DNA from: Mesorhizobium loti
Lineage (GTDB): Bacteria; Pseudomonadota; Alphaproteobacteria; Rhizobiales; Rhizobiaceae
Assembly (NCBI RefSeq): GCF_013170705.1
Contig: NZ_CP033334.1
Location: forward strand, 1,488,001-1,552,000
Reading direction: 5' to 3'
Length of the DNA: 64,000 nucleotides
Positions 44,229 through 55,711 of the stretch are shown here, in pieces. How positions within the stretch are numbered: position 1 is the first letter of the stretch; each line of letters begins with the position of its first letter. Position numbers and translations under genes: made by a program. Below the pieces are notes generated by a model. That model saw only the letters and a list, made by a program, of their open reading frames with translations. It made no database searches and was not told the DNA's origin.

Positions 44229-45482
44229 ATGACCGGATATTTTTCCTTTCCCTTCCCTCGCCGCACCTCGGTCGGCGTCGATGTCGGCGGCGTGGTCGTC
44301 GGCGGCGGCGCTCCGGTTGTCGTGCAGTCGATGACCAACACCGACACCGCCGATATCGACCAGACGGTCGCGCAGGTTGCAGCACTGCACCGCGCCGGTT
44401 CCGAGATCGTGCGCATCACCGTCGACCGCGACGAGAGCGCGGCCGCCGTGCCGCGCATTCATGAACGGCTCCAGCGGCTCGGCATCAATGTGCCGCTGGT
44501 CGGCGACTTCCACTATATCGGCCACAAGTTGCTCGCCGATCATCCGGCCTGCGCCGAGGCGCTGGCCAAATACCGCATCAATCCGGGCAATGTCGGCTTC
44601 AAGGACAAGAAGGACCGGCAGTTCACCGATATCGTCGAGATGGCGATCAAGCACGACAAGCCCGTGCGCATCGGCGTCAATTGGGGCTCGCTCGACCAGG
44701 AACTCCTGACCCGACTGATGGATGACAATCAGGACAAGGGTTTTCCGCTGACGGCGCAGGAGGTGACGCGCGAGGCGATCGTGCAGTCGGCGATCCTGTC
44801 GGCCGAGATGGCCGAAGAGATCGGCCTCGGCCGCGATAAGATCATCCTGTCCGCCAAGGTCAGCGGCGTACAGGACCTGATCGCCGTCTATACGGAACTC
44901 GCCACCCGCTCCGACCATGCGCTGCATCTGGGCCTCACCGAGGCCGGCATGGGGTCGAAAGGCATCGTCGCCTCGTCGGCGGCGATGGGCATCCTCCTGC
45001 AGCAAGGCATTGGCGACACCATCCGCATCTCGCTGACGCCCGAGCCGAATGGCGACCGCACGCGCGAGGTGCAGGTGTCGCAGGAATTGCTGCAGACGAT
45101 GGGCTTCCGGCAGTTCGTGCCGATCGTCGCCGCTTGCCCTGGCTGCGGCCGCACGACATCCACCGTGTTCCAGGAACTCGCCCAGAATATCCAGGCGGAT
45201 CTGCGCAAGAACATGCCGGTTTGGCGCGAAAAATATCCGGGTGTCGAGAACCTCAAGGTCGCGGTGATGGGCTGCATCGTCAACGGCCCGGGCGAATCCA
45301 AGCATGCCGATATCGGCATTTCGCTGCCCGGCACCGGCGAGACGCCGACGGCGCCTGTCTTCGTCGACGGCAAGAAAGCGGCGACGCTCCGCGGGCCAGC
45401 GATCGCGGCGGATTTCGAGAAAATGGTCGCCGACTACATCGAGCAACGGTTCGGTCGCAGCGGCAAGGCCGCGGCAGAGTAG
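44229..45482 (+). CDS. ispG: 4-hydroxy-3-methylbut-2-enyl diphosphate synthase
   Basis: This 417-residue enzyme (also called GcpE) makes HMBPP from the cyclic diphosphate MEcPP in isoprenoid synthesis. The N-terminal TIM-barrel segment [22 protein letters not shown] and the [4Fe-4S] cysteines in CPGCGR and [11 protein letters not shown] are present. The ATG at 44229 is preferred over an upstream in-frame start because the protein aligns from [13 protein letters not shown] lytic transglycosylase gene follows 5 bases after its stop. Confidence 0.95.
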   Translation: MTGYFSFPFPRRTSVGVDVGGVVVGGGAPVVVQSMTNTDTADIDQTVAQVAALHRAGSEIVRITVDRDESAAAVPRIHERLQRLGINVPLVGDFHYIGHKLLADHPACAEALAKYRINPGNVGFKDKKDRQFTDIVEMAIKHDKPVRIGVNWGSLDQELLTRLMDDNQDKGFPLTAQEVTREAIVQSAILSAEMAEEIGLGRDKIILSAKVSGVQDLIAVYTELATRSDHALHLGLTEAGMGSKGIVASSAAMGILLQQGIGDTIRISLTPEPNGDRTREVQVSQELLQTMGFRQFVPIVAACPGCGRTTSTVFQELAQNIQADLRKNMPVWREKYPGVENLKVAVMGCIVNGPGESKHADIGISLPGTGETPTAPVFVDGKKAATLRGPAIAADFEKMVADYIEQRFGRSGKAAAE

Positions 45483-45487
45483 GCCAG

Positions 45488-46342
45488 ATGCGGCGTTTCC
45501 CCCGGGTGGCGCTGATAGTCCTGTGCAGTGTGGCCTGGTCAACGCTTGCCCAGGCCGATCCGCCGCAATCGGCCAAGCAGCGGTTGATCGACAAGGTCTG
45601 CAATTTGATCCAGGCCCATGCCGACCAGAACGGCCTGCCCCGGGATTTCTTCGCCCGGCTGATCTGGAAGGAAAGCCGTTTCGACCCCAACGCCGTCAGC
45701 CCCGTCGGCGCCGAGGGCATCGCCCAGTTCATGCCGGGCACCGCCAAGATGCGGGGGCTCGAAAATTCCTTCGACATCAACCAGGCGATCCCGGCATCGG
45801 CGAAGTATCTCGCCGAAATGAAGACCAGCTACGGCAATCTTGGCCTGGCGGCCGCCGCCTACAATGCCGGCGAAAGCCGGGTGTCGCGCTGGCTGGGTTC
45901 GGGCGGTTTCCTGCCGATGGAGACCGAGAGCTATGTCTTCGACATCATGGGCGAGCCGGTCGACAAGTTCACCGACCCCGCCTATGCCGGACAGGTCGCG
46001 CCGCTCGACGCCAAGACGGATTTTGCCGTCGCCTGCCGCAAGCTGCCGGTGATCATGTCCCAGACCGTGGCGATGGCCTCGATCAACGTCAAGCCGTGGG
46101 GCGTCCAGGTGGCCGGCAATTTCCGCCGCAGTGCCGCGATCAGCCAGTGGCTGCGGGTGAGGAGCCGGTTTCCGGCCCTGCTTGCCGGCCATGATCCGGT
46201 GGTGAGCCGGGTGCGCACGCCGATCGGCCGGCGCGGCATCTACGCGGTCAGGATCGGAATCGACGACCGCGCCGCCGCCAATGTCATTTGCCAGAAACTG
46301 CAGAGCGTCGGCGGGGCCTGCGTGGTGGTGCGCAACCGTTAA
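45488..46342 (+). CDS. Lytic transglycosylase
   Basis: This 284-residue protein has a signal peptide (about residues 1-23, ending AQA) and an SLT domain. The catalytic Glu is in FARLIWKESRFDPNAVSP, followed by GAEGIAQFMPGTAK and LGLAAAAYNAGESRVSRW. The C-terminal 70 residues look like a SPOR-type fold. It cleaves peptidoglycan glycan strands in the periplasm. It starts 5 bases after ispG, so the two are probably cotranscribed. Confidence 0.88.
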   Translation: MRRFPRVALIVLCSVAWSTLAQADPPQSAKQRLIDKVCNLIQAHADQNGLPRDFFARLIWKESRFDPNAVSPVGAEGIAQFMPGTAKMRGLENSFDINQAIPASAKYLAEMKTSYGNLGLAAAAYNAGESRVSRWLGSGGFLPMETESYVFDIMGEPVDKFTDPAYAGQVAPLDAKTDFAVACRKLPVIMSQTVAMASINVKPWGVQVAGNFRRSAAISQWLRVRSRFPALLAGHDPVVSRVRTPIGRRGIYAVRIGIDDRAAANVICQKLQSVGGACVVVRNR

Positions 46343-46380
46343 AGGCTGAAGCCGGCTCGATGCTTGAAAGAGAATCGAAC

Positions 46381-46921
46381 ATGAATGCCAGGATCGTCCT
46401 GCTCAATGGCGTCGGCAGTGCCGGCAAAAGTTCGATCGCCAGGGCGTTGCAGACAATAACCGCCGAACCGTTCCTGCATGTCCAGATGGACACCTTCATC
46501 GAGATGCTGCCCGATGCCTTGCAGGACCATGCCGACGGCTTTTCCTATGAGACCATCCGGCAAGGCGGCCAGACGTCGGTCGTGATCAGGACCGGACCGA
46601 CGGGAGCGCGTGCCTTGCGCGGCATGCGCCACGCCGTCGCCGCCATGGCCGGGCAAGGCAACAACCTGATCGTCGACGATGTGCTGTGCAATGGCGAAAT
46701 GCCTGAATATGTCGAACTGCTGTCGGCCTTCGATCTCCATCGGGTTGGCGTCATGGCGCCGCTGGAGGTCCTGGAAGCCCGCGAAGCCCAGACGGCCGGG
46801 CCTGGCGCGCTGGCAATATGGGCGCGTGCACGCGGGCATAGTCTACGATCTCGAGGTCGACACCAGCCATCTCACCCCGCTGGAATGCGCCCGTCGCATC
46901 CAGCAACAATTTCGACTATAG
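46381..46921 (+). pseudogene. Frameshifted chloramphenicol phosphotransferase-like gene
   Basis: The first part reads MNARIVLLNGVGSAGKSSIA (P-loop GVGSAGKSS) and continues through DDVLCNGEMPEYVELL to VLEAREA in one frame. The family's C-terminal part, RPGLARWQYGRVHAGIVYDL to RRIQQQFRL, continues in the next frame (+1). The switch lies near 46790-46800, consistent with one extra base. Read together the two parts give a normal full-length product of about 179 residues. It is either a recent inactivation or a sequencing error. The family phosphorylates small alcohols. Confidence 0.8.
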
Positions 46922-46975
46922 GCGCCGATGGATCGGCCGGGCTTGCCCTGCCTGTGAAACGACAAGGGCAACGGG

Positions 46976-47737
46976 ATGTTCGACGCCTATATCATCTGCG
47001 GCACGCCGAGAACCGGCAGCACTTTGCTGTGCAAGCTCCTGGCATCCACCGGGACATCAGGCGATCCGCACTCATTCTATCGGCGGCAGGACGTGCCGGA
47101 GTGGGCCGAGGAGTGGAGACTGCCCGGCCGCGACACGATGGGCGAGCTTGAATTCGATGTCGCCTATGTCGATGCGGCAATCACCGCCGGCAGGGGCGGC
47201 ACCGAGATTTTCGGCCTGCGCCTGATGCGCGAAAACCTGGATGAGCTTTCGGCGATTCTCGACCGGATTTTCCCAGGGCTGGCGTCGGACAGGGCGCGTT
47301 TCGAAAGAGCTTTTGGCCGCATTCTCTACATACATCTGTCGCGGGAGAACAAGCTCGCGCAGGCGATCTCGCTGATCAAGGCACAGCAGACCGGTCTTTG
47401 GCACATCGCGCCTGACGGCACCGAGATCGAACGGGTCGCACCGGCGCAAGACCCCCAATATGATTTCGAGCGCATCAAAGGGGAGCTTGACGAACTCGAA
47501 GCCTATGACGCGGCCTGGAACGTCTGGTTCGCAGCGCAAGGCATAACGCCGCTGCGGGTTGGCTATGAGCGTCTATCCGCCGATCCGGCGGCGGCGTTGC
47601 TGAGCATATGCGATGCTCTCGGCGTTCAGCCTCCGAATGCGGACGACATCCGGCCGGGCGTCGCAAAGCTCGCTGACGAGACAAGCCTCGACTGGATGCG
47701 CCGCTATCGCCTTGACGCGGCCCGCCTGGCGCCGTGA
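46976..47737 (+). CDS. Stf0-type sulfotransferase
   Basis: This 253-residue protein has the PAPS-binding loop IICGTPRTGSTLLCKLL near the N-terminus. DPHSFYRRQDVPEWAEEW and the segment RLMRENLDEL then follow. This is typical of the Stf0 family, which includes trehalose 2-sulfotransferase. The predicted catalytic glutamate and ligand residues appear conserved, but the acceptor is unknown. It follows the frameshifted CPT-like gene by 54 bases. Confidence 0.83.
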   Translation: MFDAYIICGTPRTGSTLLCKLLASTGTSGDPHSFYRRQDVPEWAEEWRLPGRDTMGELEFDVAYVDAAITAGRGGTEIFGLRLMRENLDELSAILDRIFPGLASDRARFERAFGRILYIHLSRENKLAQAISLIKAQQTGLWHIAPDGTEIERVAPAQDPQYDFERIKGELDELEAYDAAWNVWFAAQGITPLRVGYERLSADPAAALLSICDALGVQPPNADDIRPGVAKLADETSLDWMRRYRLDAARLAP

Positions 47738-47743
47738 CCTGGA

Positions 47744-50080
<2,337 letters not shown>

Positions 50081-50193
50081 GCGCAACCCCAACACATACG
50101 CATTATTTTAACGACCGGGATTACGCTTCATTTACATTAAGATTTCGTTCGCGCGGCCGGCGCCATTGCTCCTGCATGAGGCATCGTGACGGA

Positions 50194-50949
50194 TCAGATC
50201 GATGCGGTGATGCCGCCGTCGACATAAAGGATATGACCGTTGACAAAGGACGAGGCATCGGAGGCCAGGAACACGCAGGCCCCGACCAGTTCCTCGACCT
50301 TGCCCCAGCGGCCGGCCGGGGTGCGCTTTTCAAGCCAGGCGCTGAAGGCCGGATCGGCGACAAGGGCCGCATTGAGCGGCGTGTCGAAATAGCCGGGCGC
50401 GATGGCGTTGCATTGCAGGCCGTGTTTGGCCCAGTCGGTCGCCATGCCCTTGGTCAGGTTGCCGACCGCGCCTTTCGTCGCCGTGTAGGGCGCGATGCCA
50501 GGGCGGGCGAGGGCTGTCTGCACGCTGGCGATGTTGATGATCTTGCCGCGGCCTCGCCTGATCATGTGGCGTGCGACTGCCTGACCGACATGGAAGACGC
50601 TGGCGACGTTGGTCTGCAGCATGCGCTCGAACGCATCGGCGGGGAAATCTTCAAGCGGTGTGCGGAACTGCATCCCGGCATTGTTGACCAATATGTCGAT
50701 CGGCCCGTCGGACAGTTCGAAATTGTCAATCGCCGCGCGGACCGCGTCATGATCGGTCGCGTCGAAGGCGAGCGTTTCCGCCGCAGCGATCTGCGCCGCC
50801 GCCGCGCCGAGTTTCGCGGCGTCACGGCCGTTGAGGATCACGCTTGCTCCGGCTTGCGCCAGGCCCTTGGCCAGAGCGAACCCGATGCCTTGCGACGAGC
50901 CGGTTACGAGCGCCCGGCGCCCGCTGAGATCGAACAGATTGGACGACAT
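50194..50949 (-). CDS. Short-chain dehydrogenase (gluconate 5-dehydrogenase-like)
   Basis: This 251-residue SDR shows TGSSQGIGFALAKG (cofactor), NNAGMQ, and the catalytic pattern IASVQTALARPGIAPYTATKG with Ser, Tyr and Lys. It begins SNLFDLSGRRALVTGSSQGI, as in gluconate 5-dehydrogenase (IdnO/Gno) relatives. The substrate is not certain. It stands alone between the kinase and ispA. Confidence 0.86.
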   Translation of the reverse strand: MSSNLFDLSGRRALVTGSSQGIGFALAKGLAQAGASVILNGRDAAKLGAAAAQIAAAETLAFDATDHDAVRAAIDNFELSDGPIDILVNNAGMQFRTPLEDFPADAFERMLQTNVASVFHVGQAVARHMIRRGRGKIINIASVQTALARPGIAPYTATKGAVGNLTKGMATDWAKHGLQCNAIAPGYFDTPLNAALVADPAFSAWLEKRTPAGRWGKVEELVGACVFLASDASSFVNGHILYVDGGITASI

Positions 50950-51004
50950 CGAAGCTGATCTCCCATTTGCCTCTCGCCACGCACCGCCGATATCGGGCCT
51001 GCCG

Positions 51005-51922
51005 TCAGCTGTTGCGCGTCGCGACGAAGGTCGCGGCTTCCTTCAGCAGCGCCGCCTTGTCGCCATAGGGGTCAAGCAGCGCGTGCGCCTGGCCAACAAG
51101 ACCATGCAACTGACTGCGCGCCCAGTTCACACCATGCAGCGCCACGAGGGTTGCCTTGCCGGCGGCGGCGTCCTTGCCGGTCGCCTTGCCCATCTGGCTG
51201 GCGTCGGCCGTCAAATCGAGCAGGTCGTCGGCAAGCTGGAAGGCGAGGCCGATCGCCGAGCCGAATTCGGCGAGCCGTTCGCGATCCTCCGCCGGCGCGC
51301 CGGCGATGATGGCACCCGCCTCGCAGGCGAAGCGGATCAGCGCGCCGGTCTTCATCGCCTGCAGCCGGATGATGCCGGCCTCGTCGGGCGCTGCCTGTTC
51401 GGCCTCGAGGTCGAGTTTCTGGCCGCCGACCATGCCGCCGGCACCGGCGGCGCGGGCAAGCGCCAGCACCAGGGCGGCCCGCCGCTCGGCCGGCAACAGG
51501 GTCGCCTCGCCAGCGATGATGTCGAAGGCCAGCGTCAGCAAGGCGTCGCCGGCCAGGATGGCTGTCGCCTCGTCGAAGGCCTTGTGCACGGTCGGCTGGC
51601 CGCGGCGCAGATCATCGTCGTCCATCGCCGGCAGGTCGTCATGGATCAGCGAATAGCAGTGCACGCATTCGAGCGCCGCCGCGACACGCAGCGCCGCTTC
51701 GCCATCGGCCGAAAACAGGGCGGCACTTTCCATGACCAGGAACGGCCGCAGGCGCTTGCCGCCGTTCAGCACGCCATGGCGCATCGCGGCCATCAGACGA
51801 TCGGGCCGCGCGATCTCGCCCGAAAGCGGGCGATCGTCGAGCAGCCGCCGCAGCAGCACCTCGATGGCGGCTGCCCGCCGGATAAGCGCCATTTCGAACG
51901 CCATTTCGTCGTCATTCGTCAT
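51005..51922 (-). CDS. ispA: Farnesyl diphosphate synthase (polyprenyl synthetase)
   Basis: This polyprenyl synthetase of about 305 residues makes farnesyl diphosphate from IPP and DMAPP. The first aspartate-rich motif is DDLPAMDDDDLRRG, and the second is in FQLADDLLDL. LNGGKRLRPFLV is the substrate-binding N-terminal motif. The ATG at 51922 is chosen by family length, and a strong ribosome site is not visible. An ATG at 51904 is an alternative. It is divergent from mtgA. Confidence 0.93.
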   Translation of the reverse strand: MTNDDEMAFEMALIRRAAAIEVLLRRLLDDRPLSGEIARPDRLMAAMRHGVLNGGKRLRPFLVMESAALFSADGEAALRVAAALECVHCYSLIHDDLPAMDDDDLRRGQPTVHKAFDEATAILAGDALLTLAFDIIAGEATLLPAERRAALVLALARAAGAGGMVGGQKLDLEAEQAAPDEAGIIRLQAMKTGALIRFACEAGAIIAGAPAEDRERLAEFGSAIGLAFQLADDLLDLTADASQMGKATGKDAAAGKATLVALHGVNWARSQLHGLVGQAHALLDPYGDKAALLKEAATFVATRNS

Positions 51923-52195
51923 GGCCGGGAGCGGTAGCCGACACTCAGACGTTGCGCAAGAAGGCAAGCGCCATTATGCCGGAGCGGTATGAGCCCGTTT
52001 GGAAACTCTCCTCCTGCGGTCATTTGATGGCGTTTTCCGCGCTTCCTGTGCTTGCGTACCCGAATGTACGCTCCGCTCCGGTTCTCGAAAACACCGTCAT
52101 GTGATGCACAGGAGCGAGTTTCAAAACGATCTCTCTGGCACGGGTTGGGCGGCTTGGCGGAACCGATCGTCGATCATGAAACCGAAAAGCTGGAC
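51923..52195. other. ispA / mtgA divergent gap with hairpin
   Basis: This 273-base gap holds no gene. It contains a GCGTAC-CCGAAT-GTACGC hairpin (52054-52071) inside flanking CCTGTGC / GCACAGG arms (about 52045 and 52105). The pattern is like the palindromic intergenic elements common in rhizobia. Both promoters must lie here. Confidence 0.5.
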
Positions 52196-52906
52196 ATGGC
52201 GACGAGATCGCGCGGCGTGAACCGCCGCAGTCTCAGGCGCTGGGTCCGGCGCGGCCTCATCGCGGCCGCAGTGCTAGCGCTGATCCCGATAGTGCTGACC
52301 TTTCTCTACCTGCCGTCCTTCGTGCATCCGGTGTCGACGCTGATGCTGAAGGATCTGACGACCTTCTCCGGCTATGACCGGCGTTGGGTCTCGATCGACG
52401 ATGTCGCGCCGGTGCTGGCCCATTCCGTCATCATGTCGGAGGACGGCCAGTTCTGCTTCCACCGCGGCGTCGATCTGGGCGAACTCAGAGGGGTCGTCGA
52501 CGATGCGCTGGCCGGCGAGGCGACGCGCGGCGCCTCGACCATCACCATGCAGACAGTGAAGAACCTGTTCCTGTGGTCGAGGCCGCTGGGTTCGGTGCGC
52601 AAGGTCGTCGAACTGCCGCTGGCCGTCTATTTCGACGCGGTGATGTCGAAACGGCGGATCATGGAGATCTACCTCAACATCGCCGAATGGGGCCCCGGCA
52701 TCTATGGCATCGAGGCGGCGGCGCAGCACCATTTCGGCATTCCGGCAAAACAGCTGTCCAGACGGCAGGCAGCGCTTCTGGCCGTCACGCTGCCCAATCC
52801 GATCGCCCGCAATCCGGCAAAACCCGGGCCGGGCCTGAGAAGACTCGCCAATCTGATCGAGCGGCGTGCCGGCCGTTCAGGCGCCTATGTCGGCTGTCTG
52901 GAATAG
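52196..52906 (+). CDS. mtgA: Monofunctional biosynthetic peptidoglycan transglycosylase
   Basis: This protein of about 236 residues has one N-terminal membrane anchor (about 21-42) and a GT51 domain. The catalytic Glu is in [16 protein letters not shown], and [41 protein letters not shown] and [14 protein letters not shown] are family signatures. It polymerises lipid II glycan strands. The start at 52196 is chosen by family length, and the ribosome site is weak. Confidence 0.93.
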   Translation: MATRSRGVNRRSLRRWVRRGLIAAAVLALIPIVLTFLYLPSFVHPVSTLMLKDLTTFSGYDRRWVSIDDVAPVLAHSVIMSEDGQFCFHRGVDLGELRGVVDDALAGEATRGASTITMQTVKNLFLWSRPLGSVRKVVELPLAVYFDAVMSKRRIMEIYLNIAEWGPGIYGIEAAAQHHFGIPAKQLSRRQAALLAVTLPNPIARNPAKPGPGLRRLANLIERRAGRSGAYVGCLE

Positions 52907-53045
52907 CCAGCTCAAAAAAATTCACTGTAGTGCTGGCCAAAACAGTGTCAGGCGTGTATAGGCACCCGACTTTCTCAGATTTAGGCCCGACATGGCCCTT
53001 TCACGAGGGCGGGCGGGGCTTTTGACCATGTAGTGGAGCATATCC

Positions 53046-53228
53046 ATGGCCGTTCCGAAACGCAAAACCTCTCCGTCCAAGCGCGGCATGCGCCGCTCGG
53101 CCGACGCCCTCAAGGCCCCGACCTATGTCGAGGACAAGAATTCCGGCGAGATGCGCCGCCCGCACCATATCGACCTGAAGACCGGCATGTATCGCGGTCG
53201 CCAGGTGCTGACCCCCAAGGAAAGCTGA
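53046..53228 (+). CDS. rpmF: 50S ribosomal protein bL32
   Basis: This 60-residue protein begins [20 protein letters not shown] and ends [14 protein letters not shown], the alphaproteobacterial bL32. Zinc-binding cysteines are absent, as is usual in this group. Transcription ends at hairpins that begin at its stop codon. Confidence 0.96.
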   Translation: MAVPKRKTSPSKRGMRRSADALKAPTYVEDKNSGEMRRPHHIDLKTGMYRGRQVLTPKES

Positions 53229-53284
53229 GACCAGCTTTTTTGAAGGTTTGAGTTACAAAGGACCGGCCTCTGGCCGGTCTTTTT
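53221..53284 (+). terminator. Tandem terminators after rpmF
   Basis: The first hairpin (AAAGCTG / CAGCTTT, 53221-53238, then TTTT) overlaps the rpmF stop codon. A second perfect 8-base stem (GACCGGCC / GGCCGGTC, 53261-53279) with a TCT loop and six Ts follows. The remaining gap to 53550 holds nothing recognisable. Confidence 0.8.
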
Positions 53285-53550
53285 GCGTTTGGCGGAACTT
53301 AACAAGCAGAGCCGACGCCCGGGCCATCGTCCCCACTCCAGAATACCGACAAGGCCTTGAGGCTGCCTTCGACGGGGCTGTGCCCAAGCGCGTCGGATAC
53401 CCGCGCGCCGCGCGATCCTCCCCGGCTGATGCCCATCGACGCTACTTCCCTCAAAGCCAAGCCCAGCTTCCAGCATCTCATCCGACCATCGAGGGGCCTT
53501 CTCTCGGTGTTTTTCGGCGCGGGTGGGATTGTCATTGGCGGTTTCTTATG

Positions 53551-53565
53551 TAATTTTCAAAATTA
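53551..53565. promoter_or_regulatory. Predicted Lrp-family operator
   Basis: TAATTTT-C-AAAATTA is a perfect 7+1+7 AT-rich palindrome 31 bases before the Lrp-family start codon. Lrp/AsnC regulators bind such AT-rich symmetric sites, so autoregulation is likely. Confidence 0.6.
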
Positions 53566-53596
53566 TAGTCGGAAATCGACATCAATGGGGAATTAC

Positions 53597-54091
53597 ATGT
53601 GGGATTTCGTCAGCACGAGTGATCTCGACGACACCGAACAGGCGGTGCTTTCCCAACTCAAGGTCGACGGGCGGATGTCGAGCGTCGATATCGCCAAGCG
53701 CATCGGCGTCACCGAAGCGACGGTGCGGCGGAAAATGGCGCGCGTGCTCGAGGATCCGGATATCTGCATCCAGGCGGTCGTGCGCCCCTTGCGCAGCGAT
53801 GTCGGCATCGCCGCCATTGTCGGGTTCGATGTCGATCGCGAGCACATCATCAGCGTCGCCCGGAAACTGTCGGAATATTCGTTCGTCGACAGCGTCTACG
53901 CCATGACCGGGCCGTTCGACATCATCATCCAACTCACTTTGCCATCAACGACCAGCCTGCATGACTTCCTGGTCAGTGAACTGGCGAACGTTCCCGGGAT
54001 CAAGGATTCCGAGAGCTACATGATCGGCCGTGTGTTCAAGCACTCGGGCCGGGCCTACCAGCGCAGCAAAACCGAAGAAAAAAGAGGGTAA
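53597..54091 (+). CDS. Lrp/AsnC-family transcriptional regulator
   Basis: This 164-residue protein has a helix-turn-helix (about 10-60, DLDDTEQAVLSQLKVDGRMSSVDIAKRI and TEATVRRKMARVLED) and a RAM ligand-binding domain (about 75-150). The ATG at 53597 follows TGGGGA. An ATG at 53585 and a much longer open frame lack ribosome sites. It is first in line with an ABC transporter starting 3 bases downstream, so it probably controls that operon in response to an amino acid. Confidence 0.88.
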   Translation: MWDFVSTSDLDDTEQAVLSQLKVDGRMSSVDIAKRIGVTEATVRRKMARVLEDPDICIQAVVRPLRSDVGIAAIVGFDVDREHIISVARKLSEYSFVDSVYAMTGPFDIIIQLTLPSTTSLHDFLVSELANVPGIKDSESYMIGRVFKHSGRAYQRSKTEEKRG

Positions 54092-54093
54092 CA

Positions 54094-54951
54094 ATGGGTG
54101 AGTTCCTTTCCGCATCGCGCCGCCGCGTCCTGTCCCTGCTTGCCGCCGCGCCGCTCTTCCTGTCCTTCGCATCCGCCGCTCATGCCGACGGGCTTGTCGA
54201 CCAGATCAAGCAGCGCGGCACCATCGTGGTCGGTACCGAGGCGGCCTTCGAGCCGTTCGAGTTCGTCCGCGACGGCCAGATCGTCGGCTACAACAAGGAC
54301 ATCCTCGATTATGTGGTGAGCCAGCTCGGTGTGAAGCTCGACCAGCTCAACCTGCCATTCCAGGGGCTGCTGCCGGGCCTGCTGGCGAAAAAGTTCGACC
54401 TGATGGCGACCTCGACCGGAATCAATGCCGAGCGGGCGGCGAAATATGCCTACACGAGGCCGACGGGCTCGTTCGAGAACGTCATCGTGGTGCGCGCCGA
54501 TGAGGAGCGCATCAAGAAGCCGGAAGACATCAGCGGCATGGTGGTGGCAACGCAGCTTGCCTCGTCCGTGCAGCCGATCATCGAGGCCTATGACAAGGAA
54601 CTCAAGGACAAGGGCGGCAAGGGTGTCGGCGAACTGAAGCTGTTCACCTCCTTCCCCGAAACCCATGTCGCTCTCGCCTCCGGCCAGGTTGATGCCATTG
54701 TCATTGCCTCGCCTTCGGCGGCGGTGCTGATGAAGAACGTCCCCGATACCTACAAGGTCGTCGGCTCGATCGGCGAATTCTCCTACCTGTCCTGGGTCGT
54801 GCGGCCGGAGGACAAGGACCTGCGCGAATTCATCAACACCAAGATCGGCGAGCTGAAGGACAGCGGCAAGCTGAAGGAGCTGCAGCTGAAATGGTTCGGT
54901 TTCGAGATGAAGACGCCAGACCAGGGCTATCTGCCACCCGGCGCGCTCTGA
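54094..54951 (+). CDS. ABC transporter substrate-binding protein
   Basis: This 285-residue type-3 solute-binding protein has a signal peptide (about residues 1-31, ending AHA) and the motif VVGTEAAFEPFEFVRDGQIVGYNKDI. Neighbours are two permeases and an agmatinase-family enzyme, suggesting a guanidino or polyamine-like substrate, but the sequence itself does not prove this. The Lrp regulator ends 3 bases upstream. Confidence 0.85.
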   Translation: MGEFLSASRRRVLSLLAAAPLFLSFASAAHADGLVDQIKQRGTIVVGTEAAFEPFEFVRDGQIVGYNKDILDYVVSQLGVKLDQLNLPFQGLLPGLLAKKFDLMATSTGINAERAAKYAYTRPTGSFENVIVVRADEERIKKPEDISGMVVATQLASSVQPIIEAYDKELKDKGGKGVGELKLFTSFPETHVALASGQVDAIVIASPSAAVLMKNVPDTYKVVGSIGEFSYLSWVVRPEDKDLREFINTKIGELKDSGKLKELQLKWFGFEMKTPDQGYLPPGAL

Positions 54952-55051
54952 ATCGTTTCCCCTGAACTTGTCTGGCGTGGCGCAGGCGATGCGCTGCCGC
55001 GGCTATCGCCCGCGCCGACGCCGGACGGTGCCTCTCCGTTCGAGCTGAAAA

Positions 55052-55711
55052 ATGTTCCATTTTTCAAAAACGCTGACCTTTCTGCCGCAATTCCTGACCG
55101 GCGCGGGCATCACGCTCGGCGTCTCGGCGCTGGGGTTCCTGGCCGGCACGCTGATCGGCTTCGGCCTGCTGGCCTGCGGCCGGTCGCGCTGGCGCCTGGT
55201 TCGCTGGATCGGCGCGCTCTACACCAGCTTCATCCGCGGCACGCCGCTGATCGTGCAGATCTTCGTCGTTTACTACGTGCTGCCGGGGCTGGTCGGCATC
55301 GATCTGCCGCCGCTCCTGGCGGGCGTGCTGGCGCTCAGCTTCAACAGCGCGGCCTTCGTCGCCGAGATCCTGCGCGCCGGGCTGACGCGCATTCCCTCCG
55401 GCCAGTATGAAGCGGCCAAGGCGCTCGGCCTGAAACCCGTGGTGACCTGGTTCAAGATCATCATGCCGCAGCTGTTCAGGTCCATCATCCCGCCGATGGT
55501 CAACGAGTTCACCATGCTGGTGAAGGCCTCGTCCATCCTGTCGGTGATCGCCGTGGTCGAGCTGACCCGCACCACGCAGAACATCATGAACGTTACCTAC
55601 CGGCCGGTCGAGGCGTTCTGCATCGCGGCGGTGCTGTATTTCATCGTGCTGTTTTCCTGCAGCCTTTTGACCCGGCATCTGGAGCGCAAGGCGGAAGGCG
55701 CGCGCGCATGA
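55052..55711 (+). CDS. ABC transporter permease
   Basis: This 219-residue membrane protein of the HisMQ family shows FIRGTPLIVQIFVVYYVLPG and the coupling loop EAAKALGLKPVVTWFKIIMPQL. Its stop overlaps the next permease start by 4 bases. Confidence 0.87.
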   Translation: MFHFSKTLTFLPQFLTGAGITLGVSALGFLAGTLIGFGLLACGRSRWRLVRWIGALYTSFIRGTPLIVQIFVVYYVLPGLVGIDLPPLLAGVLALSFNSAAFVAEILRAGLTRIPSGQYEAAKALGLKPVVTWFKIIMPQLFRSIIPPMVNEFTMLVKASSILSVIAVVELTRTTQNIMNVTYRPVEAFCIAAVLYFIVLFSCSLLTRHLERKAEGARA

